NCBI GenBank assembly: GCA_001464935.1
Contig: LNEL01000064.1
Location: forward strand, 1 to 64,000
From: Gammaproteobacteria bacterium Ga0077536
GTDB taxonomy: Bacteria > Pseudomonadota > Gammaproteobacteria > Ga0077536
Direction of reading: 5' to 3'
DNA length: 64,000 nt
Position numbers and translations under genes: made by a program. Position 1 is the first letter of the stretch, and every line of letters starts with the position of its first letter. Below the pieces are notes generated by a model. It was not told the origin of the DNA, did no database searches, and saw only the letters and a program-made list of their open reading frames with translations. This document shows positions 26,911-34,782 of this stretch, in pieces.

Positions 26911-27375
26911 TCACAGCGCCGGCCACTCGCCCGTCACCAGGGCGACGAGTTGATCCGTCGCCTTGCCCCAGCCGTCGTGGAAGCCCATCTGTTCGTGCGC
27001 CGCGCGGTCGGCTTCGCTCCAGTGCAGGACGCGTGCGGTGTAGCGCGTGCCGCCCGCCTCGTCGGCAAAGGTGATGATGCCGGTCATGAACGGCTTGTCG
27101 GCCGGTTCCCAAGCACGGGTGTAGGCGTCGGTGAACACGAGTTTCGCGTTCGGCACGACGTCGAGGTACACGCCGGCATTCGGAAACTCGCTGCCGTCGG
27201 GTCCGCGCATCACGATGTAGCTGCTGCCGCCGGGGCGCACGTCGAGTTCGACGACCGGCGTCGTCCACGGGCGCGGCGTGAACCATCGCTTCAGGAGGTC
27301 CGGCTGCGTCCACGCGCGAAACAGGCGATCGCGCGGCGCGTCGATCAGGCGGGTGAGACTCAGTTCCCGGTTCAT
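26911..27375 (-). CDS. SRPBCC/AHSA1-like domain protein
   Basis: A 154-residue START-like protein of the Aha1/CalC branch (TRLIDAPRDRLFRAWTQPDLLKRWF..GKATDQLVALV). The fold binds hydrophobic ligands; many such genes accompany ECF sigma factors. The ATG at 27375 overlaps the stop of the upstream YCII gene by ATGA (27372-27375), so translation is coupled. It is the last gene of the ECF42-type cluster. Confidence 0.85.
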   Translation of the reverse strand: MNRELSLTRLIDAPRDRLFRAWTQPDLLKRWFTPRPWTTPVVELDVRPGGSSYIVMRGPDGSEFPNAGVYLDVVPNAKLVFTDAYTRAWEPADKPFMTGIITFADEAGGTRYTARVLHWSEADRAAHEQMGFHDGWGKATDQLVALVTGEWPAL

Positions 27376-27731
27376 GTCGCACCGCCTGCGCTCGCACCGC
27401 CGAGCATGAGTTCGCGCACCGGGCGCACTTCGACGCTGCCGTAGCGCGCCGGCGGGATGCCGGCCGCGACGCGCAGCGCTTCGTTCAGATCGCGCGCATC
27501 GAGCAGATAGAAACCGGCGAGCAGTTCCTTCGTTTCGGCGAACGGTCCGTCGGTGACGAGCACTTCGCCGTTGCGCACACGCACGGTCGTTGCCGTGTCG
27601 ATCGCATGCAGCGGCTCTGCGGCGAGCAGCATGCCGCTCTTCAGGACTTCCTCGTAGTACTGCGCGCAGGTCTCGTCGGGACAGCTGTGCCAGTTCGCCT
27701 CGGAGAGATAGATCAGACAGAGATACTTCAT
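27372..27731 (-). CDS. YCII-related DGPF-motif protein
   Basis: A 119-residue dimeric alpha+beta barrel protein. The signature DGPF is at residues 61-64 (VLVTDGPFAETKELLAG) and the N-terminus MKYLCLIYLSE is typical. DGPF proteins are the recurrent genomic partners of ECF42 sigma factors, and such a sigma gene lies upstream at 28690-29928. Start at 27731, which begins the domain; GAGGAGCGC lies upstream. The stop overlaps the AHSA1 start by 4 bp. Its biochemical role is unknown in the family. Confidence 0.88.
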   Translation of the reverse strand: MKYLCLIYLSEANWHSCPDETCAQYYEEVLKSGMLLAAEPLHAIDTATTVRVRNGEVLVTDGPFAETKELLAGFYLLDARDLNEALRVAAGIPPARYGSVEVRPVRELMLGGASAGGAT

Positions 27732-27751
27732 CGTGCGCTCCTCGGTGCGTG

Positions 27752-28171
27752 TCAGTCGGGCAGCATTTCGCCATTGATGATCCAGGGCGTGCCGTAGCGA
27801 TCGTGCAGCATGCCCCATGTTCGGGCCCAGAAGGTCGGCTGCAGCGGCATCACGACCTGCGCGCCGTCGGCGAGCGCGTGGAAGGCGCGTTCCGCCTCGG
27901 CGACGGTGTCGTAGCAGAGCGTCACGGTGACGCCCTTGATGCCTTCGTATGGGGTCGGGCCGCAACTGTCGCCCGCCATCAGGATGCCGCCGCCGGGCAG
28001 GGCGACGCGGGCATGCAGCACCACGTCGGGATGATCCTTGAAGTGCTCTGCAAGCGGTGAATCGCCGGCGCGCAGCACCTGCTCGAGCCGGCCGTCGAGC
28101 GCCTGCGCGTAGAACGCCATAGCCTCGGCGCAGGTGCCGTTGAACGACAGGTAGGGAATCGGGTGGGGCAT
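27752..28171 (-). CDS. VOC family protein, PhnB-like
   Basis: A 139-residue vicinal-oxygen-chelate protein of the PhnB type (PYLSFNGTCAEAMAFYAQAL..FWARTWGMLHDRYGTPWIIN). It has two beta-alpha-beta-beta-beta units but no assignable metal chemistry. GAGGAG precedes the ATG. It opens the three-gene run VOC, YCII, AHSA1, 20 bp ahead of the YCII gene. This run is separated from the cognate sigma gene by a composite repeat. Confidence 0.87.
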   Translation of the reverse strand: MPHPIPYLSFNGTCAEAMAFYAQALDGRLEQVLRAGDSPLAEHFKDHPDVVLHARVALPGGGILMAGDSCGPTPYEGIKGVTVTLCYDTVAEAERAFHALADGAQVVMPLQPTFWARTWGMLHDRYGTPWIINGEMLPD

Positions 28172-28314
28172 GGGAACTCCTCGTGGGCATCGGTGATGCC
28201 GGGTGGTCGAACGGCAGGGGCCGGGATCGACATTGTCACGCGTCGCGTCTGAACCGCCGGGCGCGCACTAGGATCCGCGGCCAGGCATTCAGGTGAACAC
28301 CTCTAGTGCCTGTG

Positions 28315-28680
28315 CAGGTTTCTTGAACGTGCATGTCCGGCGCTACTTGGCAGCCCAGTGGCGGCGCGGAACGCAGGCTGCCGCCGCCCCCGGGCGCCAA
28401 CAACGCAGCGCGCGCATGGCCTCACGTAGCCCGGATGAAGCGCAGCGCAATCCGGGATCGCGGCGGCGCCGTCGCTCATCCCCGGCACCCGTGCCACGCC
28501 CTCCGACTGCCGCGGTTCGACGCCGTACGAGCTCCCGATCCCGGATTCCGCGATGCTGCATCCGGGCTACGTCAGGCGTCGCCGCGCTTTCATCCTGTCG
28601 GGTGAGGCAGGCGCCTCACGGCCGGCCGACGCAAGAAGCCCGCAATGGCCGTGTCTGTTGGCGGCCGGCGTGAATTTGCG
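28315..28680. repeat. Composite REP-like element, copy 2 (inverted relative to copy 1)
   Basis: In reverse complement this region matches 8795-9140 over both REP units, the spacer and both flanks. The REP units are TAGCCCGGATGAAGCGCAGC near 28427 and the complement ending CATCCGGGCTAC near 28570. It occupies nearly all of the 518-bp gap 28172-28689, between the ECF sigma gene and its VOC/YCII/AHSA1 partners. No open frame in it is credible. Confidence 0.8.
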
Positions 28681-28689
28681 CCCGGTGAA

Positions 28690-29928
28690 TCAGCCGGTGA
28701 CCGCTGCCTCCATCTCGCGCAGGCGGCGTTCGAGGTAGCGCCGCTCAGGCGCCTGCGGGGTCAGTGTCAGCGCTGTCCGGTAGGCCGCCATCGCTTCCTG
28801 GACGCAGCCGCTGCGCCGGCAAAGGTCAGCGCGGGCGGCATGGGCGAGGTGATAGGTGGCGAGCTCGCCACGGGCGAGCAGGGCATCGACGAGCGCGAGG
28901 CCGGTCGCGGGACCGTCCCGCATCGCGATGGCCACGGCGCGATTGAGTTCGACGACCGGAGACGGTTCGACCCGCCACAACACTTCATAGAGGCCTGTGA
29001 TTTGAGCCCAGTCGGTCTCCTCGTGACTGGGCGCTTCCACGTGCACGGCGGCGATCGCGGCCTGCAGCGCGTAGCTGCCCCAGCGCGGCAGCGCGAGCGC
29101 ACGTTCGACGAGACGCAGACCCTCGTCAATCTGCCCGCTGCGCCAACGCGTCCGGTCCTGCGCCTCGAGCGGCACGAGATCGCCCTGTGCGTCCGTACGC
29201 GCGCCCTGCCGCGACGCATGCAGCAGCATCAGGGCGAGCAGGCCGACGACTTCGGCTTCGGGCAGCAGCTCGACGAGCAGGCGCGCCAGCCGTATTGCTT
29301 CGTCCGTGAGATCAGCGCGCAGGTGATGTTCGCCGGCCGACGCCGAATAGCCCTCGTTGAACACGAGATAGATGACCCGCAGCACGCTCGCGAGCCGCGC
29401 CGGCAGTTCGGCCGCCGCCGGCACTTCGTACGGAATGCCGGCGGCGCGAATCTTGTGCTTGGCGCGGACGATCCGCTGGGCGACGGTCGGCGCCGGCTGC
29501 AGGAAGGCCCGCGCAATCGCTTCGGTGGTCAGGCCGCAGACTTCCCGCAGCGTCAGTGCGGTGCGCGCCGCGTCACCCAGGCCCGGATGACAGCAGGTGA
29601 AAATCAGGCGCAGGCGGTCGTCGTGCAGGACGCCGTGTTCGTCGTCGTCGTCCGGTGGCGGTGCGGCGGGCTCCTCGATCGCGTCGAGCGCGACGAAGCG
29701 CCGTTCGCGGCGCAGGCGATCGATGGCCTTGAAGCGCCCCGTCGACACCAGCCAGGCGACGGGATTTGCGGGCACCCCGGTTTCGGGCCACTGTTCGAGC
29801 GCCGCGCGAAATGCGTCCTGCAGGGCTTCCTCGGCCCGATCGAAATCGCCGAGCAGACGCACGAGCGTCGCAAAGACCCTGCGGCTGTCCTGGCGGTAGA
29901 CGGTGTCGATGGCGCGCGCGTCGGTCAT
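28690..29928 (-). CDS. ECF-type RNA polymerase sigma factor with C-terminal DUF6596/TPR-like extension (ECF42-like)
   Basis: A 412-residue protein. Sigma region 2 spans residues about 10-80 (VYRQDSRRVFATLVRLLGDFDRAEEALQDAF) and region 4 about 115-180 (LTLREVCGLTTEAIARAFLQPAPTVAQRIVRAK). A helical C-terminal half of over 200 residues follows (VIYLVFNEGYSAS..IRLARLLVELLPEAEV). This architecture defines ECF42-like sigma factors, which have no anti-sigma gene and are linked to DGPF proteins, as here. The extension is known to be needed for function in that group. Control over the downstream YCII and VOC genes is inferred from context. Confidence 0.9.
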   Translation of the reverse strand: MTDARAIDTVYRQDSRRVFATLVRLLGDFDRAEEALQDAFRAALEQWPETGVPANPVAWLVSTGRFKAIDRLRRERRFVALDAIEEPAAPPPDDDDEHGVLHDDRLRLIFTCCHPGLGDAARTALTLREVCGLTTEAIARAFLQPAPTVAQRIVRAKHKIRAAGIPYEVPAAAELPARLASVLRVIYLVFNEGYSASAGEHHLRADLTDEAIRLARLLVELLPEAEVVGLLALMLLHASRQGARTDAQGDLVPLEAQDRTRWRSGQIDEGLRLVERALALPRWGSYALQAAIAAVHVEAPSHEETDWAQITGLYEVLWRVEPSPVVELNRAVAIAMRDGPATGLALVDALLARGELATYHLAHAARADLCRRSGCVQEAMAAYRTALTLTPQAPERRYLERRLREMEAAVTG

Positions 29929-29993
29929 GCGAACAGCCTTGCGGAATCGTCCGCCGGTCGCAAGCGGCGCTCATCCGACACGCGGCGTGGAAG

Positions 29994-30662
29994 TTACACC
30001 AGCAGCCAGACGATCGTGGCGACGATCCAGCTGCCTTCGTTCGCGATTTCGCTGATCAGCGAACCGACGCGGTTGCGGTCCCAGCCGGCTTCGCGGATTG
30101 AAAAGCAGAGCTGGCCGAGGCGCGTGCAGATCGTCACGTGGCCGGCAATGACGCCGAGCGGCGCGAGGCCACCGCCCCCGACCTGCGCGAGATTCCACGC
30201 GAGAGTGAGCTGCGGCACGCCCTTGAAGAACACGGCCAGCCAGCCGCGCACGAGCGGATCGCGCCAGCCGAGGCCGCGCCAGGCGCCGACGCCGAGCGTG
30301 GCGACGATGCCGGCGACGGCGATCGCGGCGGTGAGGTCGTCGATGAAGGTCCAGCTGCCGGTGCCGCGCCAAGCCAGCGCCGTGAGATTCGCGGCGATGA
30401 TCGTGGTCCAGATCGCATAGGCCCAGACGGTCTGTCGCGTCACCCGACTCGGCTGCGTGCGATGCGCCTGGACCGACAGGCCGAGGTTGATCACCAGGAA
30501 CAGGGCCCAGAACAGGAACCAGCTGATGCTGAGGCCCTCGGTGCTCGACAGCATGTGCAGGGTCTGACTGCCGCCGAAGATCAGCGCGCAGACGATCTGC
30601 ACGACGAACAGCAGATCGGCCAGGCGCCGCTGCCCGGCGGCGGGCACGCGTGCGGTCGTCAC
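29994..30662 (-). CDS. Polytopic membrane protein of unknown function
   Basis: A 222-residue protein with about six hydrophobic segments (e.g. LLFVVQIVCALIFGG, WFLFWALFLVINLGLSV, LTAAIAVAGIVATLGVGAW) and no recognised catalytic motif. The start ATG overlaps the stop of the upstream propeller-like gene by ATGA (30659-30662), so the pair is translationally coupled. The layout is loosely reminiscent of PQ-loop or SemiSWEET-like proteins, but I cannot assign it. Confidence 0.7.
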   Translation of the reverse strand: MTTARVPAAGQRRLADLLFVVQIVCALIFGGSQTLHMLSSTEGLSISWFLFWALFLVINLGLSVQAHRTQPSRVTRQTVWAYAIWTTIIAANLTALAWRGTGSWTFIDDLTAAIAVAGIVATLGVGAWRGLGWRDPLVRGWLAVFFKGVPQLTLAWNLAQVGGGGLAPLGVIAGHVTICTRLGQLCFSIREAGWDRNRVGSLISEIANEGSWIVATIVWLLV

Positions 30663-31969
30663 GGGTTCAGCGCACCGCCGCCAGCGTCGATCTGCAACAC
30701 CACCGGCCGCTGATTGCTCCAGCCGCCGACGTAGAAACGTCCGGCGTCGTCACGCGTCACGGAACCGTAGAGCAGCAGCGTGGGCAGATCGCCCGTGTCC
30801 AGCGCGAAAGCGCCGGCGAGGCCGCTGTCGACGTCGTGCACCACCCATTCGAAGGCGCCGTGCTCGCGCCTTGCGACGCCGGCCACGAGCGTTTCGCCGC
30901 TGAACGCGAACAGCGACGGCGCATAGGCCGCGCCGTCGGGATGGAAGTAGCCGAGGGCCTTGACGGTCGCCGCGCCGCCCGGCGTCGGCACGACGAGGTA
31001 CAGCCGTCCGGTGTGGGTCGTGAACGCGACACGGTCATCGGCAAGATAGCTCACGCCGACGATCCCGTGATGCCCGGCGGGCTTCACGCCTTCGAGATAG
31101 TCCGGCAGCGGATGCGCGGCGACTTCGGTCAGGGTCGGATCGAGCTCGACGAGCTCCGCGCGGAAGCCGCCGCTCGCGTCCGCCGTCACGCGCGGCACGA
31201 ACGCGTGTTCGTCAGGGCCGACGACCAGATTGCGCGACACGTGGCCGGCGGCCGCGCCGATGGTCGTGCTGCGCGTCTCGCCGGTCTCGGTGTCGTAGAC
31301 ATGGAGCACGTGATCGAAGTAACCGAGCGCATAGACGTGGCGCCCCGTGGTGCCGACCGCCATCAGCGCTTCGCGCGTCGCGAGCAGGTGTTCCCAGCCC
31401 CCTTGCGCCGGATCCATGCGCCACAGGTGTCCGCCCCAGCGCGGTAGGCTCATCGCCTGCTGATCTTCGCCTTCTTCGTCGAAGGTGGCGAAGTAGAGGA
31501 GGCCGTCGGCTGCCTGCACGATCTTCGAATGCAGTTTCACCTGCGACTCGCCATCGCGCAGCAGCGACAGTCGGCGCAGTTCGTCGACCGCGTTGCCCCG
31601 GTCGGACCAGCCATCGGTGGCGGGGTCGTACTCGAGCAGGTGCGGACTCTCGGTGGCGTCGCCGGCCGAGACCCCTACATAAAGATGACCGCGCGCGTCG
31701 CGCCCGGTGGCGCCCCACACGCTGGTGCCGCCGGCGATGTCGGGCAGCGTCAGCGCGCGCACGCGCGGCGCGCTGAACGCGGTGTCGGGTGTCGGCAGAA
31801 ACACGCTGCCGCTGCGCTCGGCGATTGAGCGCAACGCGGCGCTGGCCGGTGCAGCCGGCGCGTCGTCGGTCACGCGCACGCCGCCCTGCGCGGTCTGCCA
31901 CATCCACCAGCCCGCGCCGCCCGCCGCGGCGAGCATCAGCAGCGCGAAGATCACCGCCGCGGCCTTCAT
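30659..31969 (-). CDS. Membrane-anchored beta-propeller-like protein, unknown function
   Basis: A 436-residue protein with an N-terminal membrane anchor or signal (AAVIFALLMLAAAGGAGWWMW, residues 4-24), then repeated short beta segments of the type GxDARGHLYVGV, HVYALGYFDHVLHVYDTETG and DRVAFTTHTGRLYLVV. The pattern suggests a six- to eight-bladed propeller facing the periplasm. No active-site residues are obvious. The gene overlaps the next membrane protein gene (ATGA). It sits 55 bp downstream of a small exported protein in a leftward series that may be one operon from 34611. Confidence 0.65.
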   Translation of the reverse strand: MKAAAVIFALLMLAAAGGAGWWMWQTAQGGVRVTDDAPAAPASAALRSIAERSGSVFLPTPDTAFSAPRVRALTLPDIAGGTSVWGATGRDARGHLYVGVSAGDATESPHLLEYDPATDGWSDRGNAVDELRRLSLLRDGESQVKLHSKIVQAADGLLYFATFDEEGEDQQAMSLPRWGGHLWRMDPAQGGWEHLLATREALMAVGTTGRHVYALGYFDHVLHVYDTETGETRSTTIGAAAGHVSRNLVVGPDEHAFVPRVTADASGGFRAELVELDPTLTEVAAHPLPDYLEGVKPAGHHGIVGVSYLADDRVAFTTHTGRLYLVVPTPGGAATVKALGYFHPDGAAYAPSLFAFSGETLVAGVARREHGAFEWVVHDVDSGLAGAFALDTGDLPTLLLYGSVTRDDAGRFYVGGWSNQRPVVLQIDAGGGALNP

Positions 31970-32024
31970 CAGGGCAGCCGCCGACGGCCGGTGCGGTGTC
32001 CGCTGTGCGCAGGTGACCGGTCCA

Positions 32025-32375
32025 TCACGGCGCGCCCGGAGAACCCGCGTCCCTGCGGAGTACCTCGGCGTAGGTGGCGGTCGATCCCGGCACGATTTCG
32101 CAGTGCAGCCAGGCCGGCGTCAGCTTGCCGTCGGTGCTGACGATGAACGCGCGCCAGTAGTACTCGGCGGCCATGTCCGTTGCGCGCGGCGGCGTCGCCT
32201 GCGGCGGATCGTCGAACATCAGCGCATTGCCGCCGAGCGCGCGCGCCGCGGCGAACGCGCACTCGGCGCGGGTCTGCACGGTGTCGTGTTGTTGGATGTC
32301 GGCCGCGTGCGCGATGCCCGCGCACAGGGCCAGTGGCAGCAGAAGCCCGCGACGCGCATGCGCGTCGGCGTTCAA
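32025..32375 (-). CDS. Small exported protein, TTG start coupled to the upstream gene
   Basis: A 116-residue protein of unknown family with a signal peptide (residues 1-24, ARRGLLLPLALCAGIAHAA) and a compact mature part with two cysteines (RAECAFAA, LHCEIV). No ATG or GTG fits the frame. A TTG at 32373-32375 overlaps the TGA of the upstream LLM gene as TTGA, the same arrangement as an ATGA overlap. I therefore take TTG as the start; without it the signal peptide would be lost. Aromatic residues in AAEYYWRAF suggest a folded core. Confidence 0.6.
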   Translation of the reverse strand: MNADAHARRGLLLPLALCAGIAHAADIQQHDTVQTRAECAFAAARALGGNALMFDDPPQATPPRATDMAAEYYWRAFIVSTDGKLTPAWLHCEIVPGSTATYAEVLRRDAGSPGAP

Positions 32376-33451
32376 ATGAGCGGTATCACTTTCTGCGCGA
32401 ACTCGCGCGCAATCTCGCGCAGGTGCATCATCGGCGGCAGCAGGCTGACTTCCTTCAGACCGGCGCGGCCGGCGGCGCGAATCTTCTCGGCGACTTCCGA
32501 CGGCCCGCCGACGATGCAGGTGCCCTCGATCATCTCGGGCGTCAGCAGGCTGCGTTCGACGGCGGGATAGTAGCTGCAGTGTCCTTCGTGGAGCATCTGG
32601 TGCTTCTTCTCTTCCGGCAGCGGCATGTGTTCGATGCGATCGAGGTACTGCTGCCACACGTTGCGCATGAACGGCGGCACCACGCTGTCGTCCCGGGTGT
32701 AACGCCAGACTTCGTAGACGAAGTGCAGCGCCGTGACGACCCATGAACCGGCCGCTTCGATGACGCGTGGCGTGGTCAGCTTCTCCCCCGGCCGCAGCAC
32801 CACCGCGTGGCACAGGGACGTCGTGTGATAGCTGTCATCGAGCGTGCGGCCGACCTTCTCGGCGCCGGCTTTCACCAGATCGAGATTCGCCTTCATCATC
32901 TCCGGTTGCTCGTTGAAGATCGAAATCAGGCCATCGCCGTAGGCACCGGCGGCACGCAGCGCGAGCGGCCCGTTGGCGGCGACGTAGATCGGGATTTCGT
33001 CGTAGGTGTTGCGGAAGCCGCTGCCGTGCACCTGCCAGGCGATTTCGGTGGTCTTGTCGCGGTAGGTGTAATCGACGTTCTCGCCCTTGAGCATCGTGCG
33101 CACGACGCGCAGGTATTCGCGGAACTCCTTCACACCCATCGGATCCTGGCCCATCACGCGCATCGCGGTGTGGCCGGTGCCGATGCCGAGGAAGGTGCGG
33201 CCCGGCGCCAGCACGTTGATCGATGAAATCGCGGCGGCGGTCGTCGGCGCGATGCGTGTGCCGGTGATGGCGACGCCGGTGCCGATTCTGATCTTCGACG
33301 TGGCCTGCGCGGCCAGCGCCATCACGGCGTAGCAGTCCGACCACATCATCTGTGTGTCCGGGAACCAGCACGCGTCGTAGCCCCAGTCCTCGAGGTCCTT
33401 CGCGATCCGGTAGTCCGAGATGCGGGTCTGTACGTGACAGCTGAATTTCAT
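32372..33451 (-). CDS. LLM-class (luciferase-like) oxidoreductase 1, F420- or FMN-dependent
   Basis: A 359-residue TIM-barrel oxidoreductase of the bacterial luciferase family (GIGTGHTAMRVMGQDPMGVKEF, the flavin phosphate-binding area; EIPIYVAANGPLALRAAGAYGDG). The mix of motifs resembles F420-dependent dehydrogenases and mer-like reductases, but FMN monooxygenases cannot be excluded. GGAGG precedes the ATG at 33451; the long in-frame extension upstream overlaps the second LLM gene in another frame and is not real. It is 68 bp downstream of LLM 2, so the two likely act in one pathway. Confidence 0.85.
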   Translation of the reverse strand: MKFSCHVQTRISDYRIAKDLEDWGYDACWFPDTQMMWSDCYAVMALAAQATSKIRIGTGVAITGTRIAPTTAAAISSINVLAPGRTFLGIGTGHTAMRVMGQDPMGVKEFREYLRVVRTMLKGENVDYTYRDKTTEIAWQVHGSGFRNTYDEIPIYVAANGPLALRAAGAYGDGLISIFNEQPEMMKANLDLVKAGAEKVGRTLDDSYHTTSLCHAVVLRPGEKLTTPRVIEAAGSWVVTALHFVYEVWRYTRDDSVVPPFMRNVWQQYLDRIEHMPLPEEKKHQMLHEGHCSYYPAVERSLLTPEMIEGTCIVGGPSEVAEKIRAAGRAGLKEVSLLPPMMHLREIAREFAQKVIPLI

Positions 33452-33519
33452 GTTGCCTCCAGGTCGTTCGTTATTGAAAGAGCGGCGCCGGTGGTCACCG
33501 GCGACGCGCTGTGCCGGGC

Positions 33520-34611
33520 TCAGGCGGCCCAGTCGATGACGCCGGTGATCTGCCGCGCCTGCAGGCGCGGCATCACTTCCTTCGCGAACAGCCGCATGCT
33601 GCGCTCGGCTTCCGCCCATGGCATGCCGGCATAGCTGAAAATGCCGATGTAGCCCTCGGCGCCGATGCGCTCGGCGTTGCGGACGATGGTGTCGTAGCAC
33701 ATGTCGGGCGTGCCCCACACCTGGAGACTCATGAAGTAGTCGACGGCCATGTCAACGCCGCCCTTCTGGATCTTCTCGGCGAACTGGCCGTAGTACTCGT
33801 AGCCCTTCTGGCCCTTCAGGTGATCCTCATGGAAGCGGTAATGGTCGAGCACCGTCTGCCAATAGCCGCCGATGTAGCGTTTCGCATATTCATACGCGCG
33901 ATCGCGATCGGGATCGCAGAAGGTCCAGCCGGCGACGATTGGCGCCGGCGGCTGGTGGCCGTGCAGTTGCTGGAACACAGCGTTGTAGTTCGCGACTTCC
34001 TTCTCGACCTGATCCCACGGCTTCTGTGGCACGACCAGCAGGCCGACGCCGAGCTTCGCCATGATCTCGACCGATTCCGGCGAGACCGCCGCGGCGTACG
34101 TGCGACCCTTGAAAGTCTTGAACGGGGCAGGGCGGATGTCGGCGCGTGGCTGCTGCACGAACTTGCCGTCGTATTCGCAGTAGCCGTGCTCGAGCCCGCC
34201 GAGCACGCACTCGGCGCTCTCGACGAAGCGCGCGCGCGAGTCGCCCATGTCCTGGCGGAACAGATCGAACTCGACGCGGCCGGCGCCGCGGCCGAGGCCG
34301 AGGATCATCCGGCCGTCGGACAGGTGGTCCAGCACCGAGATCTGCTCGGCGGCGCGCAGCGGATCGTGCCAGGGCAGCACGATTACCATCGTGCCGAGCT
34401 TTGCGCGCCGGGTCCGGCCCGCCATGTAGGTCAGGAACTGGCAGGGATCCGGACTCATCGTGTAGTCGGTGAAGTGATGCTCGACCGTCCACACGGATTC
34501 GAAGCCGAGCGGCTCGGCGAGTTCGGCAAGGGCGACGTCGTGCTTGTACACCTCGCGGTCGCTGGTGTGCCTGTTCGTGTTCTGGAAGATCGTCGACATC
34601 CCGACATGCAT
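33520..34611 (-). CDS. LLM-class (luciferase-like) flavin-dependent oxidoreductase 2
   Basis: A 363-residue luciferase-like monooxygenase close to the alkanal-monooxygenase type (ESVWTVEHHFTDYTMSPDP, LPWHDPLRAAEQISVLDHLSDGR, LGLGRGAG). It differs clearly from LLM 1, so this is not a recent duplication. It opens the leftward gene series down to 29994. Start at 34611 (MHVGMSTIFQN) with CCGGAG upstream. Oxidation of a lipid, ketone or aromatic by FMNH2 and oxygen is typical of the family; the substrate is unknown. Confidence 0.86.
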   Translation of the reverse strand: MHVGMSTIFQNTNRHTSDREVYKHDVALAELAEPLGFESVWTVEHHFTDYTMSPDPCQFLTYMAGRTRRAKLGTMVIVLPWHDPLRAAEQISVLDHLSDGRMILGLGRGAGRVEFDLFRQDMGDSRARFVESAECVLGGLEHGYCEYDGKFVQQPRADIRPAPFKTFKGRTYAAAVSPESVEIMAKLGVGLLVVPQKPWDQVEKEVANYNAVFQQLHGHQPPAPIVAGWTFCDPDRDRAYEYAKRYIGGYWQTVLDHYRFHEDHLKGQKGYEYYGQFAEKIQKGGVDMAVDYFMSLQVWGTPDMCYDTIVRNAERIGAEGYIGIFSYAGMPWAEAERSMRLFAKEVMPRLQARQITGVIDWAA

Positions 34612-34718
34612 GGTGCGTACTCCGGCAGGACTGGGGTGAGGGTCGATTGTACCCAAGGCGCCCGTGACCGGGAGTCCGCGCCGTCACGCTGTTTTACCCC
34701 AAGCCGGAGGAGACAACC

Positions 34719-34748
34719 TTGCTGCGCCTGCACAACGGTGCCTATACT
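34719..34748 (+). promoter_or_regulatory. Candidate sigma-70 promoter for phaZ
   Basis: TTGCTG (34719-34724) and TATACT (34743-34748) are separated by 18 bp, 35 bp upstream of the phaZ GTG start. Both boxes match four or five of six consensus bases. Confidence 0.5.
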
Positions 34749-34782
34749 CCGTCACACCGCAGTCATCTGCAGCGAGGTCAGC

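Noticed and set aside
33511-34782. A rightward extension of the phaZ frame of over 420 codons
   Set aside because: It lies over the well-supported LLM 2 gene on the other strand. PhaZ family similarity begins at the GTG at 34783, which has its own RBS and promoter boxes.
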